Assembly: GCA_947462255.1 (NCBI GenBank)
Contig: CANHOA010000002.1
Location: forward strand, 1-64,000
Length of the DNA: 64,000 nt
Source of the DNA: Flavobacteriales bacterium
Lineage (GTDB): Bacteria > Bacteroidota > Bacteroidia > Flavobacteriales_D > Crocinitomicaceae
Direction: 5' to 3'
Shown: positions 18,684 through 28,861 of the stretch, piece by piece
How the letters are laid out: each line of letters starts with the position of its first letter
Position numbering within the stretch: the first letter of the stretch is position 1
Made by a program: the position numbers and the translations under genes
Notes under the pieces: generated by a model
Databases searched by the model: none
What the model was told of the DNA's origin: nothing
The model's input: only the letters and a program-made list of their open reading frames with translations

Positions 18684-18833
18684 ATGGTCAAAAAGTACTC
18701 TCAACCCGAAAAATCTGGAAACAAAGCTGAAGAAAGAGTCTCAACTCAGACTTTACTTTTTTTACTTAACTTTAGTAAATCGTTAGATACCAAAAAACTA
18801 AAGAAAAAAACAATTATTCTACACAATAATTAA
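18684..18833 (+). CDS. 49-aa small protein MVKKYSQPEKSGNKAEERVSTQTLLFLLNFSKSLDTKKLKKKTIILHNN
   Basis: ATG...TAA ORF between divergent genes, followed 2 nt later by a rho-independent-type hairpin; below the 60-aa track cutoff. Confidence 0.65.
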   Translation: MVKKYSQPEKSGNKAEERVSTQTLLFLLNFSKSLDTKKLKKKTIILHNN

Positions 18834-18835
18834 TC

Positions 18836-18868
18836 AAACGCCGAAAGGCGTTTTTTTATTTTTATTCC
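18836..18868 (+). terminator. rho-independent terminator AAACGCCGAAAGGCGTTTTTTTATTTTT
   Basis: Perfect GC-rich hairpin (AACGCC/GGCGTT) followed by T-run. Confidence 0.85.
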
Positions 18869-18887
18869 GTTCATTTGTAGAAAAAAG

Positions 18888-21101
18888 ATGAAAGCTATTG
18901 CGATTTCCTTGCTACTGATGTTTCCATTTTCATTTATTGCGCAAGATTGTCCCATCTTACCGCATCCCCTTGTGTATAAAACGATTCCTGGTGAAACTCA
19001 AATGCTTGAATCGCTTTCATTAGATTTTAATAGCCTTCCTTCAAACTTGATTGAGCAATTTAAATCCACCATTGCTTTATATCACGATGTGCCATTAATC
19101 GACGTAAAATCAAAGCCATTATTGATTTTTAAACAAGCAATAAATGTTCCCTTAGATAGCTATTCCATTAATGTCAATGAACAAATCATTATCACATATT
19201 CTTCTTCAAAAGCGTGTTACTATGCTTTTCATTCCTTAATGCAGTTGCTGAAGCAAAATAATGAAGGTTATTTTATTCAAAAATGTTTCATTAACGATTT
19301 TCCAAAATTCCAATGGCGGGGTCTGCATTTAGATGTTTCTCGTCATTTCTTTACCGTTGATGAAGTGAAAAAATACATCGATTTAATGTGCCTCTATAAA
19401 CTCAATATGTTTCATTGGCATCTGACTGATGACCAAGGTTGGCGCATCGAAATTAAGAAATACCCTAAATTAACCGAAATAGGCGCATGGAGAGATAGCA
19501 CGGTGAACGACCATTATACCACAACACCTAGAACCTATACCAAACAGCGTTATGGTGGATTCTATACCCAAGAAGAAATCAAAGAAGTCGTGGCGTACGC
19601 AGCAGAAAAACACATAACAATTGTTCCAGAAATTGAAATGCCGGGACATTCAAGAGCAGCTCTTGCTGCTTATCCGCAATATTCATGTACCGGAGAACAA
19701 CAAAATGTTCCTGGACTTTGGGGGGTTTTTGACGATATATTCTGTGCAAAGGAGGAAAGTATTCTCTTTCTTCAAGATGTTCTTTCAGAAGTAATTCCAT
19801 TATTCCCTGGCACTTATATTCATGTTGGAGGTGACGAAGCGCCGAAAACCCGCTGGAACAAGTGTGAAAAATGCCAATCTGTTATAAAAGAACAAAAACT
19901 TAAAGATGAGCATGAATTGCAAAGTTATTTCATTCAACGAATGGATGCCTATTTAATGAAGCAAGGGAAAAAATTAATTGGTTGGGATGAAATTCTTGAA
20001 GGAGGCCTATCACCAAATGCTGCGGTAATGTCGTGGCGTGGATTCGAAGGAGGAATAGAAGCCGCAAAGCTAGGTCACGATGTTGTAATGTCGCCGGGAT
20101 CACATTGTTATTTCGATCATTATCAAGGGAAAGGAAGTGATGAACCCTTAGCAATAGGTGGATTTACTAATGTAGAAAAAGTATTCGATTTTAATCCCAT
20201 ACACAGCACGATGACAAGAAACGAGGCAGCGTATGTCTTAGGGGGTCAGGCAAATCTTTGGACGGAATACATTCAGGATTTCAATAAATTGATGTACATG
20301 ACGTATCCTCGAGCGATCGCCCTAAGTGAGGCGCTGTGGTGTACAGAAAAAACGACTTACAATGTATTTGAACAAAGCGTCATCAAGTATCATTTCCCTT
20401 TGCTTAAAAAGTTGGGGGTCAATTTCTCACAAACAATTCTCAAACCTAAAATCACCTTCAAACGAACGCCAAAAGGTGTTTCCTTAAAAATCGCATCAAA
20501 CTCGGCAACTGAAGTATTTAAACTAAATCAGGATGATGAATTTATTGGGACTGCCGATTTCAACATTGAACGTGTGAAGAAAACAGTACCCATTAGGTAT
20601 CAATTTGTGTCAAATGAAACCGGAATAGACAGAACAATTTTTGTTACTAAAAACCCCTGCTTGGGAGTACCCATAAATTATATAACTAAACCTAGCGATC
20701 GCTATAACAGCGGAGATTTAACCCTTGTTGATGGCCAGTTTGGCGCAAGACCATGGAAAGGACACGAATGGATCGGATTTGACACCTCCGTTGTAGTCAT
20801 TGAAATAGATTTACTTAAAAAACAAAAAATTGACAGCCTTCAAATCTCATTTCTCAATGATGAGAATTCATGGATTCATCTACCAGTAGCAATAGAATTT
20901 GAGAATTCAAAAACAAACTTAGGCTTTGGGTTTACGCAATACCCCTGTTTCGTGAATGAAAAGCAAGTGGTATTTATTGGAAAAAAAGTTCAAAAATTCA
21001 GAATCACCATTAAAACGATGGATAAAATACCTCTAGGAATGCCAGGCGAAGGAAATCAACCTTGGCTTTTTATCGATGAGATTTCGATTAAAAATAAATA
21101 A
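18888..21101 (+). CDS. beta-N-acetylhexosaminidase (GH20)
   Basis: WRGLHLDVSRHFF, FHWHLTDDQGWRIEIKKYP, PEIEMPGHSRAALAAYP, HVGGDEAPK motifs. Confidence 0.96.
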   Translation: MKAIAISLLLMFPFSFIAQDCPILPHPLVYKTIPGETQMLESLSLDFNSLPSNLIEQFKSTIALYHDVPLIDVKSKPLLIFKQAINVPLDSYSINVNEQIIITYSSSKACYYAFHSLMQLLKQNNEGYFIQKCFINDFPKFQWRGLHLDVSRHFFTVDEVKKYIDLMCLYKLNMFHWHLTDDQGWRIEIKKYPKLTEIGAWRDSTVNDHYTTTPRTYTKQRYGGFYTQEEIKEVVAYAAEKHITIVPEIEMPGHSRAALAAYPQYSCTGEQQNVPGLWGVFDDIFCAKEESILFLQDVLSEVIPLFPGTYIHVGGDEAPKTRWNKCEKCQSVIKEQKLKDEHELQSYFIQRMDAYLMKQGKKLIGWDEILEGGLSPNAAVMSWRGFEGGIEAAKLGHDVVMSPGSHCYFDHYQGKGSDEPLAIGGFTNVEKVFDFNPIHSTMTRNEAAYVLGGQANLWTEYIQDFNKLMYMTYPRAIALSEALWCTEKTTYNVFEQSVIKYHFPLLKKLGVNFSQTILKPKITFKRTPKGVSLKIASNSATEVFKLNQDDEFIGTADFNIERVKKTVPIRYQFVSNETGIDRTIFVTKNPCLGVPINYITKPSDRYNSGDLTLVDGQFGARPWKGHEWIGFDTSVVVIEIDLLKKQKIDSLQISFLNDENSWIHLPVAIEFENSKTNLGFGFTQYPCFVNEKQVVFIGKKVQKFRITIKTMDKIPLGMPGEGNQPWLFIDEISIKNK

Positions 21102-21194
21102 TGTGAAAGGAGAACCCTTCAAAAATTAAAAAGAGGTCAATTCGCGTGTTTTGAGAAATTAATTTAACTTTGATTAAAGCTTAAATCTTTTATT

Positions 21195-21443
21195 ATGAAA
21201 AAATTAATTATTTCATTTTTTGCATTGGCTTTGTTAACAGCTTCTTGCGCTAAAGATTACTCTTGTAAATGTGTTGAAACATTTACCGTTGGTGGCGTAG
21301 TTGTTAATACAGACACTATCAACGGTCCAACCTACCAAAAAGTGACCAAGAAGTGGATGAAGAACACTGCTGGATGCGTTAGCAGTACCCAAACAGTTGG
21401 TGATGAAACATTTACTTCAACTTGCGAAATCGAGAAGCAATAA
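21195..21443 (+). CDS. small Cys-rich lipoprotein
   Basis: MKKLIISFFALALLTASC lipobox, 82 aa, promoter-like TAACTTTG at 21165-21172. Confidence 0.75.
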   Translation: MKKLIISFFALALLTASCAKDYSCKCVETFTVGGVVVNTDTINGPTYQKVTKKWMKNTAGCVSSTQTVGDETFTSTCEIEKQ

Positions 21444-21489
21444 AAGCGTAAAGTATCTTATTGGGATGATTTCTATCTTCCCCACGGAA

Positions 21490-21541
21490 AAAAAGAGGTG
21501 ACTTAATCTGCCGTTTAGCAGTTCAAGTTCACCTCTTTTTT
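21490..21541 (+). terminator. rho-independent-type terminator
   Basis: AAAAAGAGGTGACTT...AAGTTCACCTCTTTTTT long hairpin with T-run. Confidence 0.8.
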
Positions 21542-21699
21542 AGTTTCAATATGCTAATAATGATTGAAATTCGTCATAGCCTCAATAATGTAAAGTCGCA
21601 TTGAAAGTAGTAAACCATTTTATAAACTCATCTTCCAGCATTCCTTGAAATTTTAGTAGACTTCACGCTTTCTTATTACCTTTGCGTAAATTTTAGTCT

Positions 21700-22515
21700 A
21701 TGCGAAATTGGGTCTCCTTAAAAACTTTTACAGATATTAAATTTGAGTTTTTTGAAGGTATTGCAAAAATAACCATCAACCGTCCGCAAGTTTACAATGC
21801 ATTCCGACCGGAAACGAATATGGAAATGTTAGAAGCCATGCATATTTGTAGAGAAAGAAACGATATTAATGTGGTCGTACTCACAGGCGCTGGAGACAAA
21901 GCATTCTGCTCTGGGGGTGATCAAAATGTGAAAGGAATTGGTGGTTACATTTCAGAAAATGGGGTTCCAAGACTGAATGTCCTCGATCTTCATAAAACCA
22001 TTCGCTCCCTTCCTAAACCGGTAATTGCAATGGTAAATGGATACGCAATTGGCGGTGGACATGTATTACACGTGGTGTGCGACCTAACAATTGCATCTGA
22101 TAATGCTATTTTCGGACAAACAGGACCGAAAGTGGGTAGTTTCGATGGTGGATTTGGATCCTCCTTTCTTGCAAGACATGTTGGGCAGAAAAAAGCACGA
22201 GAAATTTGGTTTCTATGCAATCAATATACCGCTGATGAAGCAGAAAAAATGGGCATGGTCAATAAAGTCGTTCCTCTTGAACAATTAGAAAATACGGTTG
22301 TTGAATGGTGTAATATCATTATGAAAAGAAGTCCACTAGCAATCCGTATGATCAAGCGTTCCATGAATGCCGAATTAGATGGACAACATGGTTTAATGGA
22401 ATTGGCTGGCGACGCCACCCTACTCTATTACTTAACCCAAGAAGCTCAAGAAGGAAAAAATGCCTTTTTAGAAAAAAGAGATCCTGATTTTCAACAATTT
22501 CCAAAATTCCCTTAA
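21700..22515 (+). CDS. menB: 1,4-dihydroxy-2-naphthoyl-CoA synthase
   Basis: Crotonase fold: [61 protein letters not shown]. Confidence 0.96.
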   Translation: MRNWVSLKTFTDIKFEFFEGIAKITINRPQVYNAFRPETNMEMLEAMHICRERNDINVVVLTGAGDKAFCSGGDQNVKGIGGYISENGVPRLNVLDLHKTIRSLPKPVIAMVNGYAIGGGHVLHVVCDLTIASDNAIFGQTGPKVGSFDGGFGSSFLARHVGQKKAREIWFLCNQYTADEAEKMGMVNKVVPLEQLENTVVEWCNIIMKRSPLAIRMIKRSMNAELDGQHGLMELAGDATLLYYLTQEAQEGKNAFLEKRDPDFQQFPKFP

Positions 22516-22517
22516 AC

Positions 22518-23978
22518 ATGAATAAATTATCACATCTTGAGCCTATGGCTCTATGGAAGTATTTCGAACAACTAAACGCTGTGCCACGCCCCTCGAAAAA
22601 AGAAGAAAGGGTTAGGCAATTTATGGTGGATTTCGGGAATAAGCACGGACTAGAAACAATAGTAGATGCCATCGGAAATGTTATCATAAAAAAAGGAGCC
22701 AGTTCGGGTATGGAGAAAGCAAAAACTGTGATTCTTCAATCTCATTTAGACATGGTTCATCAAAAAAATAATGCGACCGTTTTTGATTTCGATCAACAAG
22801 GAATTGATATGATCGTTGAAGGCGATTGGATTCGAGCAAATGGCACTACGCTAGGAGCTGATAACGGTATTGGAGTGGCCGCAATAATGGCAGTATTGGC
22901 TTCAGATAACATTAAACATCCAGCACTTGAAGCACTTTTTACCATCGATGAAGAAACTGGAATGACGGGTGCTAAAGAATTAGATGGTAGTTTATTCAGC
23001 GGAGAAATATTACTGAATCTTGATACTGAAGATGATGATGAGTTATCGGTAGGTTGCGCGGGAGGAATTGATACAAATACTTCATACGCTTACCAAGAAA
23101 TCCCTGTTAATAGTGGGTCACAGATCCTTGAAATTACAATAAACGGTTTACTCGGAGGACACTCAGGAATGGATATCGATAAAGGCAGAGGAAATGCCAA
23201 TAAGTTGATGGCTAGATTAATCTGGAAAATAGCGAAACAAGCACCGCTGCAATTGATTTCGTTTGATGGTGGAAGTCTTAGAAATGCGATACCTAGAGAA
23301 GCAGTGGCAGTAATTGCTATAGCTGAAGGACAAGAAACGATCGCAAAAGAGGCAATTAATAAAGAGGCAGCCATATTTTTAGAGGAATATAAAGCCATTG
23401 AAAGCTTTTTTAAAATTAGCGTAAATTCAATAAAAAATGATGAGAAAGCTATGTCAGATAGTGATTTCAATAATGTCATTAATTGTCTATGTTCTATTCA
23501 AAATGGTGTTTTCAGAATGAGTCCAGACATCATTGGATTAGTGGAAGCATCGTCTAGTCTTGCACGCGTAATTATAAAAAATGGGTCATTTACTACCCAA
23601 TCATTACAGCGAAGTAGCGTAGAAAGTACAAAAGATGAAGTTGCTATGAGTATCCGTGCGAATTTTGAGCTTATTGGAGCCACGGTTACACAAGGCGGAG
23701 ATTACCCTGGATGGAAACCAAATACCAATTCAAAAATACTTCAGGTAATGCGAGAAATATACCTTGAATTATTCCAAGAAGAACCCAAAGTTAAAGCCTG
23801 TCATGCAGGATTGGAATGTGGGATTTTAGGTTTACATTTACCAGCGGTCGATATGATTTCATTCGGTCCAAATATTCGGGCAGCACACTCGCCTGACGAA
23901 AAAGTTCAACTATCTTCTGTACAAAAATTTTGGGGCTTTTATCTAAAAACATTAGCTCAAATACCAGAAAAAGCATAA
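22518..23978 (+). CDS. pepD: aminoacyl-histidine dipeptidase (M20 family)
   Basis: [48 protein letters not shown]. Confidence 0.95.
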   Translation: MNKLSHLEPMALWKYFEQLNAVPRPSKKEERVRQFMVDFGNKHGLETIVDAIGNVIIKKGASSGMEKAKTVILQSHLDMVHQKNNATVFDFDQQGIDMIVEGDWIRANGTTLGADNGIGVAAIMAVLASDNIKHPALEALFTIDEETGMTGAKELDGSLFSGEILLNLDTEDDDELSVGCAGGIDTNTSYAYQEIPVNSGSQILEITINGLLGGHSGMDIDKGRGNANKLMARLIWKIAKQAPLQLISFDGGSLRNAIPREAVAVIAIAEGQETIAKEAINKEAAIFLEEYKAIESFFKISVNSIKNDEKAMSDSDFNNVINCLCSIQNGVFRMSPDIIGLVEASSSLARVIIKNGSFTTQSLQRSSVESTKDEVAMSIRANFELIGATVTQGGDYPGWKPNTNSKILQVMREIYLELFQEEPKVKACHAGLECGILGLHLPAVDMISFGPNIRAAHSPDEKVQLSSVQKFWGFYLKTLAQIPEKA

Positions 23979-23979
23979 T

Positions 23980-25194
23980 ATGAATATTCAACTGAATAGT
24001 ATCGAAGAGGCAATCGCAGCAATTATAAATGGAGAAGTAATAATTGTTGTAGATGATGAAGATAGAGAGAATGAAGGTGATTTTTTGACCGCAGCTAGAA
24101 ATGCTACGCCTGAATTAATCAATTTTATGGCTACCCACGGACGAGGATTGATCTGTGCACCAATAAGCGAGGAACGTTGCAATAAACTCGGTTTAGAAAT
24201 GATGGTGACTAATAATTCTGCTGCGTATGAAACACCCTTCACCGTAAGCATCGACCTAATTGGTCATGGTTGTACGACAGGGATTTCTGCCAGCGATCGT
24301 TCAAAAACAATCCAAGCAATGATTAACCCCACAATTCGACCAGAAGAATTGGGGAAACCTGGGCATATTTTTCCGCTTAGAGCTAGAAAAGGTGGTGTAT
24401 TGAGAAGGGCTGGCCATACCGAAGCAGCAGTCGATTTATCGAGGATGGCTGGCTTCGAAGAGGCAGGTATTATCGTGGAAATTCTCAATGAAGATGGTAG
24501 CATGGCACGACTTCCAGAATTAATTTTAATCGCAAAAAAGTTCGATCTTAAAATAATTTCAATAGAGGAATTGATTAAATATAGAATTGCACATGAATCG
24601 TTGGTAGAAAAAGTAGTCGACGTTCATATGCCAACCGAATGGGGCGATTTTCAATTACATGCTTTTAAAGATAAAAGTAATGACATGGATCATCTAGCAT
24701 TGGTGAAAGGAACTTGGGAAAAGGACGAAGCTATATTAGTTAGAGTACATTCCTCTTGTTTAACAGGAGATATCTTCGGTTCGTGTCGCTGTGATTGTGG
24801 ATCACAATTACATAGCGCGATGGAACAAATTGAAAAAGAAGGAAAAGGTGTAATCGTTTATATGAATCAGGAAGGAAGAGGAATTGGATTAGTAAACAAA
24901 CTAAAAGCATACAAACTTCAAGAAGGTGGCATGGATACGATGGAGGCAAATATTGAATTAGGTTTCAAGGCCGACGGAAGAGATTATGGTATTGGCGCAC
25001 AAATTTTAAGGGAATTGGGTGTTAGTAAAATGAGATTAATGTCGAATAACCCAAAAAAACGAACCGGCTTAATCGGATACGGATTAGAAATCATAGAAAA
25101 TGTTTCCCTTGAAATTCCGAGTAATGTTCATAATAAAGATTACCTTCAGACGAAAAGAGATAAAATGGGACACAATCTAAAAGTTGATAAATAA
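23980..25194 (+). CDS. ribBA: bifunctional 3,4-dihydroxy-2-butanone-4-phosphate synthase / GTP cyclohydrolase II
   Basis: [46 protein letters not shown]. Confidence 0.96.
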   Translation: MNIQLNSIEEAIAAIINGEVIIVVDDEDRENEGDFLTAARNATPELINFMATHGRGLICAPISEERCNKLGLEMMVTNNSAAYETPFTVSIDLIGHGCTTGISASDRSKTIQAMINPTIRPEELGKPGHIFPLRARKGGVLRRAGHTEAAVDLSRMAGFEEAGIIVEILNEDGSMARLPELILIAKKFDLKIISIEELIKYRIAHESLVEKVVDVHMPTEWGDFQLHAFKDKSNDMDHLALVKGTWEKDEAILVRVHSSCLTGDIFGSCRCDCGSQLHSAMEQIEKEGKGVIVYMNQEGRGIGLVNKLKAYKLQEGGMDTMEANIELGFKADGRDYGIGAQILRELGVSKMRLMSNNPKKRTGLIGYGLEIIENVSLEIPSNVHNKDYLQTKRDKMGHNLKVDK

Positions 25195-25844
25195 TGTTAG
25201 TCGCAGAAGGAATTTATAAAAATTATGGGGAATTAAAAATACTCCAAGGTGTCGATATTAGTGTCAAGGAAGGCGAAATTGTATCGATTGTGGGTTCATC
25301 TGGTGCTGGAAAAACGACCTTGCTTCAAATTTTAGGAACCTTAGATAAACCAGATCAAGGAAAGATTAGCATTAATGGAACCGATTTACTTTCCCTTTCT
25401 GGAAACAAAATGGCTGCCTTCAGAAATAGTCAAATTGGATTTATTTTTCAATTCCACCAACTTTTACCAGAATTTAACGCCTACGAAAATGTTATGCTGC
25501 CTGCATTGATACTAGGACTTAGTAAAAAAGAAGCCAGCGAGCAAGCCAAAAATCTATTATCTAAAATTGGACTTGAATCGCGATTCAATCACCGCCCATC
25601 AGAATTATCGGGTGGAGAACAACAACGAATTGCAGTATGTAGATCCTTAATTAATAAACCTAAGGTGATTTTTGCAGATGAGCCCTCTGGGAATTTAGAT
25701 ACTAAAAATGCGAGGGAATTACACGAACTCTTTTTTAATTTAAGAGATGAATTTAAACAAACGTTTGTAATTGTTACCCATAATGAAGAATTGGCAAAAA
25801 TGGCTGACCGCTCTTTGTCGATGCGCGATGGGAAATTTATTTAG
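25194..25844 (+). CDS. lolD: ABC transporter ATP-binding protein (LolD-like)
   Basis: GSSGAGKTTLLQILGTLD, LSGGEQQRIAVCRSL, FADEPSGNLD. Confidence 0.92.
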   Translation: MLVAEGIYKNYGELKILQGVDISVKEGEIVSIVGSSGAGKTTLLQILGTLDKPDQGKISINGTDLLSLSGNKMAAFRNSQIGFIFQFHQLLPEFNAYENVMLPALILGLSKKEASEQAKNLLSKIGLESRFNHRPSELSGGEQQRIAVCRSLINKPKVIFADEPSGNLDTKNARELHELFFNLRDEFKQTFVIVTHNEELAKMADRSLSMRDGKFI

Positions 25845-25847
25845 CCA

Positions 25848-26282
25848 CTACGATAATTTATTTGCATGGCGATGCAATAATAGCCACTTGCCCCTCTTCT
25901 TTACGTAAATTTCAGAATACATTAATGGTATTTCTATTTTTTGATCCTCAAGTATCACTGAAAAGAGCCCTTTTCCGCTAACAATAGCAACATGATTCGT
26001 GTGATTTACTTTTGTCTCACTTACCGTAACTTTCTCGTACACTAACTTATCACTTTTTAAATTAGCAAGTAAGTCCTCTTTCGATTCCACCCAACCGTTC
26101 GAATGAATGTACTTAAGGTCAGCATCTAATATCAATGACAGTGAATCAAACTGCTTCGAAATCATGAAATCGATTTTTTTTTGATGTAAAGCAATGATGT
26201 GATCGGCTATTTTATCTTTCTTCGTTTGAGAAAAAAACGGCAGGGAAAGTAAAAGGAATAAAACTAAAAGATTTTTTTTCAT
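25848..26282 (-). CDS. secreted NTF2-like/DUF4440 protein
   Basis: Signal peptide, LDADLKYIHSNGWVESKEDLLANLKS..., YVKKRGKWLLLHRHANKL. Confidence 0.8.
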   Translation of the reverse strand: MKKNLLVLFLLLSLPFFSQTKKDKIADHIIALHQKKIDFMISKQFDSLSLILDADLKYIHSNGWVESKEDLLANLKSDKLVYEKVTVSETKVNHTNHVAIVSGKGLFSVILEDQKIEIPLMYSEIYVKKRGKWLLLHRHANKLS

Positions 26283-26318
26283 TGTAATAGTAAGAAGCAA
26301 GCTAAACAAAGTTAAAAT

Positions 26319-27506
26319 TTAATGATGACTAATTTTCTCTATGGTCACTAATTCTCGATTAAGGTGGATTTTAAACGGATCACCTGGATTTCCTTCAATC
26401 GTATAAAAATTAGCTAATCTACTTCCCACTGCTGATCTAAATTTAGCACGTATTCTTGACAGCACTTGATTGATGTTGCCTTCAGTTGGGTCTAATAATA
26501 AATTAATTGCCTGAGCAATTTGAGCCGTTTCAAAGCTATTTGTGAACGTTTCATAAAAGTGGGATATTTCAGTCTTATGGTCAATTAAATCAACAATTCT
26601 TACTCCTTCAGGATGATTTAGGAAAAATAAGTAGATTGTTTTTTCTTTCGGATTTAAATGAATTTCTAAATCCCCTAAATCTTTTAAAAAAATATGCTTC
26701 ATAAACCCTCTGATTTCCATCTTACTAGGACTGTTTAAGAACTCTGAGCGCTCCCTGAACATCATGTGTTGACGAATGCCATCCATTGAATCAAGAACTT
26801 GCCTCGCGAAAGGTCTATCAACCTCTCTATTTTGAATTACCTTCAAGCAATCGTTACAGATATCTGCAGTTCGCATCTTTAAAACAATATCTTTTTTGTT
26901 TTCGCAGAAATCCATCATGCAACCAGTAGATCCTTTATGAACACAATCCATAATTTCTTGCCTGTTTTGAAACATTTGACTGCGCAACAACCAAACTACA
27001 ATTTCATAGGCAATAGGAAAACGCGAATCAATAGAATTTCCAAGAAAGTGATGCCAATTTGATGTTTGTATGAAGTAATTTTTCATCGTTGAATCAATAC
27101 CAGCAAACCAATTTTTATCATTGGAAAAATCTGTTAATAGTATGACAAGATCTTTTTCCGGAATCTGATGCTTCATACGATAATCAATGCAAGCAGCAAA
27201 AAACGTATCCCATGAAAGTGATGGCACCTCAACAGGAAAGACAATGCTTTTCTTAGGTGTTGATTCAAACATAGAATAAGTTGGACTAATCTGTTCTCGG
27301 TTAGCAGAAAATTGTGGGGGATTTTTCTTTTCAAACTCCAATTTTGTCATCCATGAAAGTACTGGAGGAGCAGATTGTAAATATTTTGTTTCCGCTGAGA
27401 TAAATTCAATCGGACCATTAAATTGCTTTAATAAATTAACTACTTGAGAGAAATCTTCCTCTTTGAATTCGTCTGAGCGAATTAAATGAACCTTGGAATC
27501 AAACAT
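26319..27506 (-). CDS. uncharacterised protein with Cys/His cluster and winged-helix-like C-terminus
   Basis: HKGSTGCMMDFCENKKDIVLKMRTADICNDC; C-terminal LSRIRAKFRSAVGSRLANFYTIEGNPGDPFKIHL. Confidence 0.75.
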   Translation of the reverse strand: MFDSKVHLIRSDEFKEEDFSQVVNLLKQFNGPIEFISAETKYLQSAPPVLSWMTKLEFEKKNPPQFSANREQISPTYSMFESTPKKSIVFPVEVPSLSWDTFFAACIDYRMKHQIPEKDLVILLTDFSNDKNWFAGIDSTMKNYFIQTSNWHHFLGNSIDSRFPIAYEIVVWLLRSQMFQNRQEIMDCVHKGSTGCMMDFCENKKDIVLKMRTADICNDCLKVIQNREVDRPFARQVLDSMDGIRQHMMFRERSEFLNSPSKMEIRGFMKHIFLKDLGDLEIHLNPKEKTIYLFFLNHPEGVRIVDLIDHKTEISHFYETFTNSFETAQIAQAINLLLDPTEGNINQVLSRIRAKFRSAVGSRLANFYTIEGNPGDPFKIHLNRELVTIEKISHH

Positions 27507-27643
27507 GCTTTTTCTATAAAAATTGGGGTTAAAAATGATTAGTTGAAATTACTTAAAAAATTCAATAGTCTTCGATAAAAATATAGCTTTTAAGATAGAG
27601 CAATAGCTTTAAATAAAAACAATAACTGTCCCATAATTATCAT

Positions 27644-27805
27644 TTGTCGCCTATTATGATGATAAAGGGTAGCGAATTGAAATTAGGGCTCCGTGAAGTA
27701 GCTCGTAGAGATCGCTGAAACGGTCTTATTTCAAGAGTAGAGTGAATTGAAGAATAATCAGCGACTTGATTTTTTGCTCCTTTTTCATCAAGGAAAAAGT
27801 AGAAG
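27644..27805 (+). repeat. palindromic element P + A/T hairpin tail, copy Z3
   Basis: TTGTCGCCTATTAT...CCGTGAAGTAGCTCGTAGAGATCGCTGAAACGGTCTTATTTCAAGAGT...GAAGAATAATCAGCGACTTGATTTTTT; homologous to the reverse complement of 43173-43362. Confidence 0.8.
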
Positions 27806-27942
27806 AAAAGAGACAGAAGATCACGTGAACATCAATCTTTATTAAACTCGAATCATTTTTACCAGACACTAATCTGAAAAATTCAAAAAAAGCATGGATA
27901 AGTAGCAACTTATCCATACTCATTTTAAAAGTTAGAAATCCC

Positions 27943-28608
27943 TTAAGACTCCTTATTTCTTATGTCTTTATTTTTAAAAATATCAAAAATATCTTTTTTT
28001 GTAGTTCCTTCTGCCTTGGTTTTAGAATATTCTCTCATAGATTCATTAACATTGTTCATCATCCCAGCATAATTTTCTTTACTGAATGACATCACGTTTT
28101 CATTTCTAATGTTAAGCATTTTTGAGGTATGAATCGCGTCTAAGTCAGCGCCTAAAAAACTAAAGGTCCATCTTTCTGTCGCATCTAATTCTTTAATCAT
28201 GCGCGCAATATCATGATAAGTATAGAAGCGCGAAGCATTTTCATGGCCATCGGTAATGATTATTAATACCACAGATGCTAAATCCTGCTCGATTTCTGGT
28301 CCGTAAATAGATTTTATATCGTAAATAGATTTTCCAATTGCATCCAACAAGGCAGTGCTACCACTCGGAATGTATGAGATTGGGCTCAAAAAGTTAACGG
28401 ATGACGCTTTTGAATTTTGAATAATCGGTGATACCTGATCATTAAAAAAAGTTAAATAAACCGCGTATTCCTGTTCCTTAAATTCGATTTCAAGATCTTG
28501 AACCGTTTTTAAATTCGTGTTGAAACCTGCAATTGTTTGCGTTTCACTCCCGTGCATAGAACCACTCTTATCAATGATAAAGTGATAAATTGTTTTTTTG
28601 TTTTTCAT
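27943..28608 (-). CDS. cytoplasmic VWA-domain protein
   Basis: FIIDKSGSMHG MIDAS, SGSTALLDAIGK, ITDGHENAS; no signal peptide. Confidence 0.88.
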   Translation of the reverse strand: MKNKKTIYHFIIDKSGSMHGSETQTIAGFNTNLKTVQDLEIEFKEQEYAVYLTFFNDQVSPIIQNSKASSVNFLSPISYIPSGSTALLDAIGKSIYDIKSIYGPEIEQDLASVVLIIITDGHENASRFYTYHDIARMIKELDATERWTFSFLGADLDAIHTSKMLNIRNENVMSFSKENYAGMMNNVNESMREYSKTKAEGTTKKDIFDIFKNKDIRNKES

Positions 28609-28861
28609 AGCTTTTAAGTTTTAAAGTTGATACAAAATTAGCTCCCGAATGCTCCTTAATATATTCCTTGCAAGGTTGCAAAGCTCAAGTCCAAATTCAA
28701 ATCTTCCGTCATAGAGAAGAAACCAATTTATCCATATGAAAAACAAAAAAACAATGACTATGAAACTAAAAGAGTGCATAAGAAGCAACTGTGTAACAGT
28801 CAATCAAGAAAATTTATGGTAGCAAAAACGCATAATTATAAACAATAACTAAAATCCAACT

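Noticed and set aside
27726-27923. Minus-strand ORF of 65 aa
   Set aside because: Overlaps the palindromic element and hairpin; no coding signature apart from repeat-derived similarity
28621-28803. 60-aa hydrophobic minus-strand ORF
   Set aside because: Promoter-region position between divergent genes and low-complexity AT composition; could be chance
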